Shown here: piece after piece, positions 43,796-54,658 of the stretch
How the letters are laid out: the number at the start of each line of letters is the position of its first letter
Position numbering within the stretch: the first letter of the stretch is position 1
Position numbers and translations under genes: made by a program
The notes under the pieces: model-generated
Told to the model about the DNA's origin: nothing
The model's database searches: none
What the model saw: only the letters and a program-made list of their open reading frames with translations
Source of the DNA: Gelatoporia subvermispora B
Taxonomy: Eukaryota > Basidiomycota > Agaricomycetes > Polyporales > Gelatoporiaceae
Assembly: GCA_000320605.2 (NCBI GenBank)
Contig: KB445795.1
Span: 2,038,475-2,102,474 of the forward strand
Length of the DNA stretch: 64,000 nt
Direction of reading: 5' to 3'

Positions 43796-44402
43796 ATGAC
43801 TTGGGTCCTCGGATGGCCGCTCGAGATTGATTGGGCTGTCAAATACGCAAAAAAGCGCAATCTGTGCAAAGAGGGCACGGAAGACATCGAGCAACTATAC
43901 CACGCCGCGGGTTTTGACATCACGAGGCGACTGGGTGTTCCACCCGAAGATGTCCCCGTCCTTGCGTGCTGGGATAATTATGACTTGAAGGCGGTATACG
44001 CGCTCTACGTCGATAAGAAGGCGAGATCAGCAGACAAAGCCAGGATGCGCCTATCCAAGATGCCTCCGAAACGCGTTGCCTTCAAGCTCGGCTGTATGCT
44101 GGGAGTCGATGAGGCGCCCAAGTGGTACGAGTACGACGGAGGAAGGCCATATGGTTCCGATTACTCCGACTCTGACTCCAGTGAGGATGAGGACTCTACC
44201 AGTACCGAATCGGAGCCAGACTCCCCTACGTCCGATCACCACGATCAGATGGCCGACAGTGTGGCAGAGAGGGCTCATGACGCCGACGCTACTCCCAGGA
44301 CTTCCAAATTGGAAATTCCTGAGCTCGTTGACAAAGCTGTACAGGTGATATTTTTGCCATTCGATTACGAATGTCACTGACCGGTCCATACAGACTGAAT
44401 GA
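43796..44402 (+). CDS. Y3: small acidic orphan protein
   Basis: Exon 1 is 43796-44344 and exon 2 44394-44402, giving 185 aa ending KAVQTE. It is very close to Y1 in the N-terminal domain (MTWVLGWPLEIDWAVKYAKK, LYHAAGFDITRRLGVPPEDV, PVLACWDNYDLKAVYAL, APKWYEYDGGRPYGSD). The acidic Ser-rich tail is SDSDSSEDEDSTSTESE. It pairs head to head with X2. The closeness to Y1, and of the flanks on both sides, shows that the X-Y pair was duplicated as a block. Function unknown. Confidence 0.75.
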
Positions 44403-44895
44403 GAGTCGCCGGAGATGTTGAGTCAACGAGGAACGTCGGAGCTTACTCAATTTGTATCTTCAATATTCGTTCATGGTTGCGCGCCCTGCTGTCATCGTTC
44501 AGGAATGACTTCGCTTGTTATATAAAGAGGTCCATCAATCTCAATGAGTCCCATGACTCCATCATGCCAGTACATATATTCATACGATTACTGGGAAATG
44601 TATCCGCCCTATGGTCTACATGCTGAACTCAATATTCATACCCGTTATGATTGTTAACGAGTTGCGAGTAAACTGGTGGATCAATTTTGATGGGTGTTGA
44701 CAGGTCCGGTCCCAAAAACCGCTGAAAACCGAGGATTGAACCGGACTGAGCCGAAGTGTGGCCTCATATCAGTGAACCTCGTGGACGAGCGGAGCTGCTT
44801 TCAGCAAAAGCCACCTTTCTTCAGTGTCATGACTCTGGATATTGTCGGTCGACCACGGGAAGACTCGAAGGATGCCTTACAACAGCATGGTTTGC
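44403..44895. other. Intergenic between Y3 and the Y pseudogene
   Basis: About 490 bp without a recognised gene. The text from about 44700 (gacaggtccggtcccaaaaa) to 44880 is not found at the other Y genes and replaces the promoter and first codons of the Y copy that follows. This looks like a rearrangement breakpoint. I see no terminal repeats or target duplications. Confidence 0.4.
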
Positions 44896-45456
44896 CACTT
44901 GAGATTGACTGGGCCGTTGAACACGCAAAAAAGCGCGGCCTGTGCGAAGAGGGCGCAGAGGACATCAAATCGTTATATCACGCGGCGGGTTTTGAGATTA
45001 CAAGACGATTAGGCGTTCCGGCGGACGTTGTACCTGCTCTTGCGTGTTGGGACGACGACGACTTGAAGGCAATATACGCACTGTGCACCGACAAAAAGGC
45101 GAGGTCAGCTGCCACAGCAAAGAAACGCACATCGCTCTCAAGCTCGGTAAACTGCTTCGAATCAAAGAAGCGCCAAAGTTGTAGGAGTACGATGGAGGAA
45201 GACCATATGAATCCGACTATTCCGACTCTGATTCCAGCGAGGAGTCGGAAGGCCAGTCCGATGCAACATTGACTCCCGATCGCGTCCATCAAGCAACGAA
45301 TATTGTGGTCGATGGAGCGCAAGATATCGAAGCTACCTGTAACATGTGCCACTTGAATATCCCTGAATCGGTCGGCAAAGCTGTACAAGTGAGTTCACCT
45401 GTTGTCTCATCATGAAAGTATTTGCTCATCGACGTGTGGCCTGTCAGACTGATTAG
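44896..45456 (+). pseudogene. Y4: broken Y copy
   Basis: The family core is readable as LEIDWAVEHAKKRGLCEEG, then LYHAAGFEITRRLGVPADVV and ALACWDDDDLKAIYAL. The first eight codons (MTWVLGWP) and the E-box/TATA promoter are replaced by unrelated DNA. After the AATAKKR segment about 25 bases are lost, shifting the frame. Further on, the codons for Trp-Tyr in APKWYEY have become ttg tag, an in-frame stop for the original frame. The acidic tail and the terminal KAVQ/TD intron are still recognisable up to 45456. It is dead as a Y protein. Confidence 0.8.
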
Positions 45457-46164
45457 GATGTTCGCTTTCGAGATTGGCTGAGTCTCATCAGGAGACAGCG
45501 GAGCATATTCATGTTGTCCTCGACATGCGTTCGTACTTGTGACATACGCAGATTATTTCAAACTATGGCTCTGTTATTGTTGTTTTACCATGATTTGGCC
45601 TGCTATGACTACCGTGACAAGTCTTCGTATCTTTGTCAATGCTGTAGGTGTACAGAACATTAACGCGCAGCTTGGTCCCTCAAAGAGCTTTATCCGGAAA
45701 CATACCCAACACATAGCGAGCAGAATATGGGCTGTGTGGCCGGGACGACCTTGACAACTTGGGACGCATCGTTGCCCCACCAACTGCCGATAATGATGAA
45801 TGACCTGTGCAATACACTTGAGTATGATGCTAGGGTTTTTTGAAAATGGCACAAATGAGTTCGCGAAGGAGGAAACGAGATGCGGTGGGGTTAGATAGTA
45901 AGCATCTGCATTATGCCGCAAGATCAGCCCTCCATGCAGCTTCACGCTCTGCCAGAAATCGTCCTTATGCACTGTCCACGTTGGCACAACCCTAACTTGC
46001 AACGACGCAATATGGTAGATCGCCAAGGAGGCAATGTGGAACGTCGCTGCGACATACCGCGCCCGGACATAAAATCGTGCAGCTCGGCGCTCAGCCTTGG
46101 TTGGGCTGAGCGATGATTCATATATTCAGGACCGGCGGACCAGATAAGCCATGACACGTTTCAA

Positions 46165-46343
46165 TAGACGAAGTCGTTGAAGATTGGTATGGAGGACGAT
46201 GGCGACGACGACTGATCCGGGTTCTCATAAGCGGCTGGAAGATTCCAGAAATTGTGATAGGCCTCCCGAAGCCAATGGCGGAGCGTAGGATGAACAAAAT
46301 CCGCGACGGGGATGTTGCTTTCGAGGAACTGGGAGGTACTCAT
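46165..46343 (-). CDS. Possible small gene, first exon
   Basis: A minus-strand frame starts at the ATG at 46343 and reads MSTSQFLESNIPVADFVHP, then RHWLREAYHNFWNLPAAYEN and a Ser/Pro patch, up to FNDFV before a stop. Downstream, at about 46090-45990, a second open segment reads ARRFYVRARYVAATFHIA-like text with IASLAIYHIASLQ before a GTTAGG donor. The two could be exons of one gene joined over an intron of about 65 nt, but the donor (GTCTAT) is poor. I recognise no family. It could equally be chance. Confidence 0.25.
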
Positions 46344-47323
46344 TCAGTTCCACGAACAAATGCGTCCAAGTCTTGACGAACCTTACTGTTCATGGCCAAA
46401 GAAGATTACTCAAAATCAATGTTGAGCTGGAGTGTGACCTTCCATGGTCACCATTCCACCATAGTCTGTCTATATTTACGTGCTGATCGTACCGGATGCT
46501 AATGTCGGCTAGACTTGTTATGTCATGTGAACGCACTGACAGCTGCAAGTTCCATGCCCGAAATCTGGGGACAACCCCGTTGGTTTGACGAGATAGAACT
46601 CAGGAACGTCCTGTTATCGCGACATTGTATAATCGAATTCCGAATAAATGAGACAATGCCGAGCGGGAATGCCCCGTTGACAGCAAGTTCTCTGATTTAT
46701 AGCGGGGTCACAAGTCATAGATAAGCCGCGTGGGGTAGCGAAGATTCAACGTTCAGCTACGAGGCAGTCTGTCTTTGGCGTATGACTCTGAAGGTGAGTG
46801 ATCACCCACATGGACGTCTGATACGTGCCGCAGGGAAGTGCCTTGGAGTAGACTTCGAGGGTCCTGCCGTTGATTTTGTCACCGTAACGTCTGAATTGCC
46901 ATTAACCTAATTGACTGGCGAACCAGAGCACATCGAGAGATGACCACCATCATGAAATTGACAATTACATCTGTCCGCATAACCTTCTGCGGAAGACAGA
47001 GTGGCGATATAAATGTCGGATTTGGCATTACAGGAGCCTTAAAGCGAACGCCGTCAAGTGAGTTATCATTCTGAGATGGGATGTTCCAGATCACTTGTCA
47101 TACATGATTGTGCACAAAACAGACTTCACCCAGAAAAGGTGCACACCAAGCAACGTTGACGGCTCAGCGCGCTTGTAGGGTTGGGCTTCTGAGGCCGCTG
47201 CAATGACACCGGAGTCTGTGCACGTGAAGTGCCAGAAGAGACGCATGAAAGCCCCTGAGTTGCGGTCCCGGTCACCGTCGAAAGACACGGCGTTCTTCGG
47301 GAAGGAAAGCGGGACTTAACCGC
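46344..47323. other. Nearly 1 kb without a recognised gene
   Basis: Short open frames (60-71 codons) on both strands have no domain and no splice support. No repeat, tRNA or transposon signature is seen. The region separates the accessory island and its decayed edge from the conserved CMC2/transketolase block. Confidence 0.4.
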
Positions 47324-47685
47324 TCAATCGTCTTCATGGAGTTCATTCCACACTTGCTCAACCTTCTGTCGCCGGACTTTAGCTTCCTCGCGATTCCGCG
47401 TCGTGCGCTCGATGCGCTGCAACGGACCGATCAGCAACGGAGAGATCACAACAAGGCGGGGCGCACCTCTCTCCTGAGGCACATGTTCAGGTCATGTTTC
47501 GCCTGATTGCATGCACCGGTGAACCGCGACCAGCCCTGCGCATGACAAGCCTCCAGTGCGTCTATGAACTCCTGGCAGACTATGAGAAAGCGATTCAGGG
47601 ACGGGTCTTGAACGGGAATGGTGTCCGACACGGAAAAGGTTACTGTCGCACCTATGCGTTTGTCAGACGTGAGCTGTGGGTGCAT
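47324..47685 (-). CDS. CMC2: COX assembly mitochondrial protein CMC2
   Basis: Three exons on the minus strand, 47685-47652, 47579-47467 and 47416-47324, encode 79 aa. The start is MHPQLTSDKRI. A twin CX9C motif follows: the Cys pair in VCQEFIDALEACHAQGW and the pair in FTGACNQAKHDLNMCLRRE are each separated by exactly nine residues. The C-terminus is basic and ends VWNELHEDD. CMC2 resides in the intermembrane space, is oxidised through Mia40, and supports complex IV assembly. Transketolase starts 256 bp away on the other strand. Confidence 0.92.
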
Positions 47686-47941
47686 AATCCACGAGCGAGG
47701 GACAGACAAAGGCGGATGGACCTCGGGAGGGGTGAGAGGGAGAGAGCCGTTCAAGGAAAGCCAGACACGGGCTCGGTCGCAAGGCCTGTGAGGTGGGCGC
47801 CATCGCCGGCAGCGCCGCCAAGTGGCTGAGAAAGACGCGACGTGACCCGATTAGATATCACCCCCACGGACTGACGCGGGTATATAGTTGTCGGGAAACA
47901 CGTCCGTCGCCCCTTCAGCTTACCCCCATCTCGTCCTAGTC
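47686..47941. promoter_or_regulatory. Divergent promoter CMC2 / transketolase
   Basis: A 256-bp region between two divergent starts. On the transketolase side gggtatatag near 47878-47887 is a TATA box about 55-60 bp before the ATG, followed by a C/T-rich leader (gccccttcagcttaccccca). Confidence 0.55.
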
Positions 47942-50784
47942 ATGTCCAAGTTCGTGCACCATCCCACAGACGAAGTCAGCGTTGCGACCATCCGCACTCT
48001 CGCGGCGGATGTGGTTGGCAAGGCCAACTCCGGTCATCCAGGTGCGCAACTTATTCTCTCATGTGCATATACGGGTATTCTGAGTTGGTCATCGCGTTTT
48101 TTACAATGCAGGTGCCCCCATGGGAATGGCACCCGCCGCCCACGTCCTGTTCTCGCGGTACGTCGCGTCCCAAGCTCCGTGCCTGGCGGGTGAACTAATC
48201 CATCGCCCCAGTTTCTTCAACGCTAACCCCAAGAACTCGAAGTGGTACAACAGGGATCGCTTCGTGCTCTCCAACGGGTGCGTGCATCCATGGCTCACTT
48301 GAGAGCGCAGTGCTAATGCCATGGTCTCAACAGCCATGCGTGAGTTGCTATCCAGTGCATCAAATGGCGGTGAATTGAGTCATCACGCAGTTGCGCTCTG
48401 CAATACATTCTCCTGCACCTCTTGGGCTATAAGCTCTCGTTGGATGACCTGAAGGCGTTCCGTCAGCTTGACTCGTTGACACCCGGTCACCCCGAGGCGG
48501 GACACACCGATGGCATCGAGGTCACGACTGGTCCCCTTGGCCAAGGCTTCGCAAACGGTGTTGGTCTGGCGATTGCCCAGGCACACATGGCTGCGGTCTA
48601 CAACCGAGAGGGTTTCAACCTAATTGACAACTACACCTATGGTGAGGTTCAGCCTACATTCAGGGAAAACTTCGTGCCTGACATGTAGACAGTCTTCACT
48701 GGTGACGGCTGTCTCATGGAGGGTGTCTCCAGCGAAGCCGCCAGTCTTGCTGGTCACTTGCAGCTGGGCAACCTGATTTACGTGAGTTCCCCTGTCCTTG
48801 AAATAGCATGTTTCGGCTGAGATGTGACATTTGCGCAGATCTATGACGATAATCGTAGGTCCATATGTGTCCTATGAAACGCCGATGACCCAACACGTCA
48901 CAGACATTTCCATTGACGGTGACACCAACGTTGCGTTCACTGAGAACGTTGAGCAGCGCTTCCTGTCGTATGGCTGGCAGGTCCTTCATGTCGACAACGG
49001 CGACTCGTACGCGCTTTCTCACTTCGTGCGAAGTGCTCGGCTAATTCGGACGCAGTGATCTCGAGGCTATCTACAACGCGATCGCTGAGGCGCGTACGGA
49101 GAAGACTAAGCCTACGCTCATTCGTCTCAGGACGACGATTGGTTACGGTTCCAAGCAGCAAGGCACTCACGGTGTTCACGGCTCCCGTGAGTAGTCCTTC
49201 TATCTCTATCTGACACTGAAATAAAGCTCCCGTTCGATAGCCCTGAAGGCGGATGATATCCAGGCGCTGAAGACTAAGTTCGGTTTCCCCCCGGACCAGA
49301 CCTTCCATGTGCCGCAGGAGACTTACAACGTCTACGGCGAGGCCGCCGCCCGCGGCGCTGCGCTCGAAAAGCAGTGGAACCAGCTCCTCGCGTCCTACGC
49401 ACAGAAGTATCCCACCGAGCATGCGGAGCTGACCCGCCGCATCGCTGGCAAGCTGCCCGAGGGCTGGGAGAAGAACCTCCCCGTATACACCCCCGCTGAC
49501 GCCGCCCAGGCATCCCGCAAGCTGTCCGAGATTGTCCTCACCGCCATCTCGCCCGGGCTGCCCGACCTCTTGGGTGGTTCGGCTGACTTGACGGGCAGTA
49601 ATCTGACGAGAGTCAAGGGTGCCGTCGACTTCCAGCCTGATAGCACCGGCCTTGGAAGCTATAAGGGCACATATATTCGATATGGTGTCCGTGAGCACGG
49701 CATGGGCGCCATTGCGAATGGCCTTGCGGCATACGGTGGCATCATTCCCTTCGTCGGCACCTTCCTCGTAAGTGCTGCGCCCAGTGATCCGCTGTGTGGG
49801 CGCCGCTGACGGGGTCCAACAGAACTTCGTCTCGTATGCGGCAGGTGCAGTCCGACTTTCTGCACTGAGCAAGCACCACGTTATCTGGGTTGGTCAGTAT
49901 CAAGGAGACGCCCCTCATCCCGAATTTCACTGATCGGGTTGTAACAGCTACGCACGATTCCATCGGTCTTGGTGAGGATGGCCCGACGCACCAGCCTGTC
50001 GAGACTGCCGCGCACTTCCGCGCTATGCCCAACATCGACTTCTGGCGGCCTGCGGACGGCAACGAGACGTCTGCGGCGTACCTGCAGGCGCTCAAGCGCA
50101 ACACGACGCCGTCCATCCTCTCGCTCTCGCGCCAGAACCTGCCCAACCTCGAGAACTCGACGATTGAGCGCGCGTCGCGCGGTGGTTACGTCCTCCACGA
50201 GGTCGAGGGCGAGGACTTGACGATCGTCAGCTCGGGAAGCGAGGTCAGCATTGTGCTCGAGGCTGCACAGAAGCTCCAGGCGGAAGGCATCAAGGCGCGG
50301 GTCGTCAGCTTGCCCTGCTGGTCTGTCTTCGATCAGCAGCCAGCGGACTACCGCCTGAGCGTGCTCAGGAGTGGCGCGCCTATTCTGTCGGTTGAGGCTC
50401 TCAATGTACGTTCTGCATTATTCGGTGAAGGGCAACCTGGACTTTATCTCATTGCATATTCCTTACTCGCTTAGACCCTGGGATGGGCCAAATACAGCCA
50501 TGAGGTGTGCCCTGATTACGTGCTGTCGAGAAGACGGCTTATACTAATACTTCCGCGCCTTCCAGCAATACGGTCTTGAGGCCTGGGGTGCGTCTGGCCC
50601 GTACAAGAAGGTGTACGAGAAGTTTGGCCTCACTGGATCGAGTACGTAACACTTCATCACGCACGTCCTTGACCCTGCTGACGCCCCATAACCATCAGAC
50701 ATCGCCACCGTCGGCAAGAAGGTCGTCGACTTCTACAGGAAGAAGGGTGGTGAAGTTATCTCGCCCCTAGTCAAGGCCATCTGA
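47942..50784 (+). CDS. TKL1: Transketolase
   Basis: A plus-strand gene with about a dozen introns and roughly 680 residues. The start is [20 protein letters not shown]. The TPP-binding N-domain shows [55 protein letters not shown] and [19 protein letters not shown] with IYDDN, which bind pyrophosphate and Mg2+. Further on are [58 protein letters not shown] with the catalytic Glu, and [18 protein letters not shown]. The C-domain ends ISPLVKAI. The enzyme transfers two-carbon units in the non-oxidative pentose phosphate pathway. The TYVFTGDG junction needs the acceptor at tgtagacag near 48690. No defects are seen. Confidence 0.93.
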
Positions 50785-51042
50785 TTCCGCAGCAAACCGA
50801 GCAAGACAGCGAATAGTAGTCTGTAGACCTATAGAGCATTGCCTGTGAAATGTAACTTTCCAGACTGTGAATACAAGGGGAATTTGTCGATATCACGTCT
50901 GCAGAGTCCGAGTCGAGTCGATGGGAACGACGGGCAAGCAGGCGAACAGCACTGGTCACAAAGTAGCAGAGATATGAGGCAGGTCGCCCGTCGACGAATA
51001 TCATCGTCATTACGGAAGGCTTGAGTAGAGAGTACGGAGCAT

Positions 51043-51605
51043 CTATTTCCGGGAAACTTCCATGTTGTCCCACTTGAACCGCTCCTGGTCCTCAGCCTCC
51101 ACATTGCGGACGTGGGGGGCGAGGTAGCGCTTGTCCTGTCGATCAAGTTCCCCACTGAGTCAATGCTATGGAGATGATATATCACTGTGCGCACCTCCTC
51201 AGGCTTGAGCCACTGGTCCTTGGGAAGAGTATTGTGGAGGACAGAGCACTGCGAGGCACGCTTGAAGCGGAACGCACGGTCGTAGGACTCGCGCGGAGTT
51301 AGACGTTGCACGGCCTGGTGAACCTCGTCAGCTTCCATGCGCGCAACTCAGCGAGATGCGTAGCATACCCTCTGCACGTCCTCGCGCTCCTCAACGACTG
51401 CAAAGACAAGCTCCTCAGCACCGTGGTCGAGGACCTTCTACAGCCAATCGTGTTACGCACGGAGGTCATCATACTTGAGGCCGACCTTTCTCCAGCCCGC
51501 AACGCCGGCGTACCAGTTAGCAATGGGCTTGACCCATTTATAGAGGTTTTTGTTTGCGCGGATGGCGGGCGCGAGGGAAGGGCCAAGAGGACCGAAGAGG
51601 GTCAT
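51043..51605 (-). CDS. QCR7: Cytochrome bc1 complex subunit 7 (QCR7)
   Basis: Four exons on the minus strand, 51605-51461, 51397-51369, 51314-51195 and 51135-51043, encode 128 aa. The start MTLFGPLGPSLAPAIRANKN is followed by LYKWVKPIANWYAGVAGWR and KVGLKYDDL. Then come LVEERED, RLTPRESYDRAFRFKRASQC, LPKDQWLKPEE, DKRYLAPHVRNVEAEDQER and the end DNMEVSRK. This is the 14-kDa matrix-side subunit of respiratory complex III. The second exon is just 29 nt. NDK1 starts 231 bp away on the plus strand. Confidence 0.92.
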
Positions 51606-51836
51606 GTCGACGGACGAGGGATATGTTCTCGTTTGCCCGCAAACGCGCCGTGACGAAACCTCCCGAATTGTGTGTCCTTGTTTGCTCGGGGTGGCTAGGT
51701 CGGGCCTGCCCGATTTGGATGCGATATGGATGGCTGCTCTACGATAAAACACGTCCTCTTCCTGTTCTTCTCTATCTCTTTTTTCTCCTCCATCTCCCAC
51801 TTTACTCCACCCGAACCACCCTCAGACAAAGCAGTC
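51606..51836. promoter_or_regulatory. Divergent promoter QCR7 / NDK1
   Basis: A 231-bp region with a strongly pyrimidine-rich 60-bp leader (cttcctgttcttctctatct) directly before NDK1, as is usual for highly expressed fungal genes. No TATA box is clear. Confidence 0.5.
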
Positions 51837-52541
51837 ATGTCCGTCAGCGAGCGCACCTACATCATGGTCAAGGTATGTCGCAATGCGCGCTCCGGACGCG
51901 TCCAGGATCACCCAGAACTGAAAACTTCTCAACTTGGTGTGACAGCCCGACGGTGTCCAGCGTGGCATCGTTGGCAATATTCTCGGCCGCTTCGAGCAGC
52001 GCGGCTTTAAGCTTGTCGCCCTCAAGCTTGTCCACGCCACCCCTGAGCACCTCGAGAAGCGTATGCGCTGTCGCGATCTCCTCCTAGCGCCTCAGTCGAA
52101 GCTGATAATCTGTCGCGATAGACTACGCTGACCTCAAGGGCAAGCCCTTCTTCCCGGGCTTGATCAAATACATGGCCTCTGGCCCTGTTGTCGCCATGGT
52201 CTGGGAGGGCCTTGACGCCGTCAAGACTGGCCGTGTCATGCTCGGTGCGACCAACCCGCTCGCCTCTGCTCCCGGTGAGTATAATCCTCCGATCATCACC
52301 GGCATGAATGTTCATTGCCATCCGTACTACAGGCACCATCCGCGGTGACTTCGCCCTCGCCGTCGGCCGTAACATCTGCCACGGTTCTGACTCTGTCGAG
52401 AACGCGGAGAAGGAGATTGCCCTGTGAGTACAACTTGCCAAATCGCGATAGAGCCGTGTCTTAACGGACACTTCGTACAGCTGGTTCCCTGAGGGCACCG
52501 TTCAGTACGTTAACGACAATGCCAAGTGGATCTTCGAGTAA
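51837..52541 (+). CDS. NDK1: Nucleoside diphosphate kinase
   Basis: Five exons, 51837-51872, 51946-52060, 52122-52274, 52333-52423 and 52481-52541, encode 151 aa, the usual family length. The sequence shows [69 protein letters not shown] and [20 protein letters not shown]. The His in ICHGSD is the phosphorylated catalytic residue. The protein ends [19 protein letters not shown]. It moves gamma-phosphate from ATP to other nucleoside diphosphates, mostly in the cytosol. No defect. Confidence 0.95.
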
Positions 52542-52892
52542 AGGGTTCGCGGGGAAACAAGAGATGAAGCAGTTCTACATAAATACCGCCTGTATGCTGT
52601 TTAGACGCGCGTGGTGAACACGGTTTCTTATGGGACACTCCGGGTACGTCTTACATAAGCCTTTGAGTTCCCATGAATCCGGTCTCTTTGTCGGCGTGAG
52701 TCCCCACATAGTTCGCGATTTCCCAATCCTGGCAGCAGATTGCACGCCGCCCGCAGTCCGCCAAGCCTCCAGCATGGGATAGCCTGCAATACTTTGCTGT
52801 ATATACACTCTCATGGGTCAGATCTTCGCAGCTCGCTCTGTTCACCTCTCTTGGCTGCTGCCCTGATCCTGCTGCGCTACTTGGCCTGCTTG
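52542..52892. other. Intergenic, NDK1 3' flank and promoter of the b561 gene
   Basis: A 351-bp gap. The sequence ctttgctgtatatacactctcatggg near 52794-52818 contains a possible TATA run about 90 bp before the next ATG. No gene is recognised. Confidence 0.4.
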
Positions 52893-54658
52893 ATGACACT
52901 GCCGAAGCCTTTATTGCTGTGTCTTACCTTGTCAGTGTACTCTCGGTACATCTCCGAAGTTTCTGCGCTTCAGGGGGACTCGTGGTGCGGAGACTTTATG
53001 TGCGTCGATGCATCCGTCAACCAGTCCACTGTGATTTGTATGTAGTTTGAGATGGATTGAGACTGGGCTTATACTGATGCTGAGCAAGACACCATGAGGT
53101 CCCTGAACCAGCTGGGCTGGATGGCAATGTATGATCGTCCATCTCTGTCATTCTGTCGTCGTGAGAAACGCTCAACTAAAGTTCTTCAGAGGTTTCGGGA
53201 CGCGCATGCAGGACTCGTCGATGGTTATTCTGTGGCCGAACGCTAACGGTTCCGTAACGCTATCGCAGCGTCAAGCACCTGGTGAAGTCGAGCCCTTACC
53301 TGATAGTTCACCTACACGTCGCGCGCGGCTCGTTCCGCAGGACTACGTGCGTCTTCTGCTCCATTAGCCGCTTCACATCCTCAAACGGCTACTGTTCCCC
53401 GCAGAGTCCGGACGTAATTCCAACTCTAGCGTTCGAGATAGCGCAGAGCAATGATACCGTTCAGCAACTCATCTGGGCGTTCGGCATAACGCCACCGGAC
53501 CCAGACCCCTCAGCTAATATAGAGCAGCATCTCGATGCCGGACAGTTTTCGCTGAACTTGACAAAGATACTGGACAATTCCGACGCCACCCCTTCTCCAT
53601 CTTCATCTCTTTTGCCTGCACCCGCCACCAGTTCCGTGCTACCACCTCCGGTGGATTCGGATCCTTCTTCACCTCCGCAATTTGTCCATCCGTCGCGTAA
53701 TAGCAGCCTGCTGAAGGCACACGCTGTGCTGTCAAGTATCGGCTTCCTTGTCATACTGCCTCTCGCTGCGCTGGTTGCACGCTGGTCACGGACCATCACC
53801 GCCAGGTGGGTCAGTGTGCACTGGTTCATCACGCTAGTCCTGGGTCTTCCATTCGCCACGATTGGGTGGGTCCTCGGGCCGCTTGCCGTCGCACAGCGGC
53901 GTAGCGCGCATATGGTCAGTTTGCATCAGGTAAGACGCCGGTGCTTTGTTGCTGCGAACATTCATTGGACTGAGTCCGAATTCGATGGACAGATCTGTGG
54001 CGTCATATTATACCCTCTACTGCTGATGCAGATATCGTCTGGAATATTTGTTTCCGTAAGGCACGTGAAGGATGGAAGAACACACCCGCCGAGGAATGTC
54101 CTGCATGTCATACTAGGGTTGGTCATCCTGAGCCTGTCTGTCGTCGATGTGCGTTTCTTTCCTGATTTGATAGTCTTCTCTCTTCTCATGTTCATTAGGG
54201 GTTTACCGGGGCTAAGAGCTATGCTACGCTCAGTTCGACTTCGACCACGACCACGGCGACAGCTATATCTACCGCATGTATTGTATGGGCAGCGGTATGT
54301 CATCCTTATCTCCGCCTGTGTGAACAGATGACAGTGACAGTCACTGATCGTGATCTTGTTCTCGAAGATCTGGGGAACCTCGTACCTTGTGGGGCTGTAC
54401 CTGCTCCCCCGCCAATTCGCTCATGAACGGCTGGGCTGGACCTCGCCTTCATATCTCGCGAATCCAGCCGCACTACGAGCTGCGAGCACACGACATGAGC
54501 CGGAGGTAGTAGCCGCGGATGCACACCACAGCGTGGAGTTGGACGGATTGAATGTCGAGCAGGAGGTCATGCCACCTGCCGGGTTATCAGGAACGGAGAT
54601 GCGCGAGGTACAGGCTATACTGCCCGTGTCCGTGCGGATGTGCTATCCTCAGACATAG
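52893..54658 (+). CDS. DOMON / cytochrome b561 membrane protein
   Basis: A spliced plus-strand gene. A signal peptide (MTLPKPLLLCLTLSVYS) leads into a DOMON-like domain with DSWCGDFMCVDASVNQSTVI, MRSLNQLGWMAIGFGTRM, MVILWPNANGSVTLSQR and IPTLAFEIAQSNDTVQ. A Ser/Pro-rich linker follows. The b561 core has several helices: LLKAHAVLSSIGFLVILPLA, VSVHWFITLVLGLPFATIGW, CGVILYPLLLMQI and PPRNVLHVILGLVILSLSVV. The His residues in KAHAV, SVHWF and NVLHV are the expected haem ligands. The last exon, with IWGTSYLVGLYLLPRQF, ends at 54658. Such proteins move electrons across membranes, with the DOMON part outside. The exact acceptor and the last two junctions are uncertain. Confidence 0.82.

Noticed and set aside
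44694..44880. Transposon end next to the dead Y copy
   Set aside because: Foreign-looking text replaces the Y promoter, but I found no inverted or direct terminal repeats, target duplication or transposase frame.
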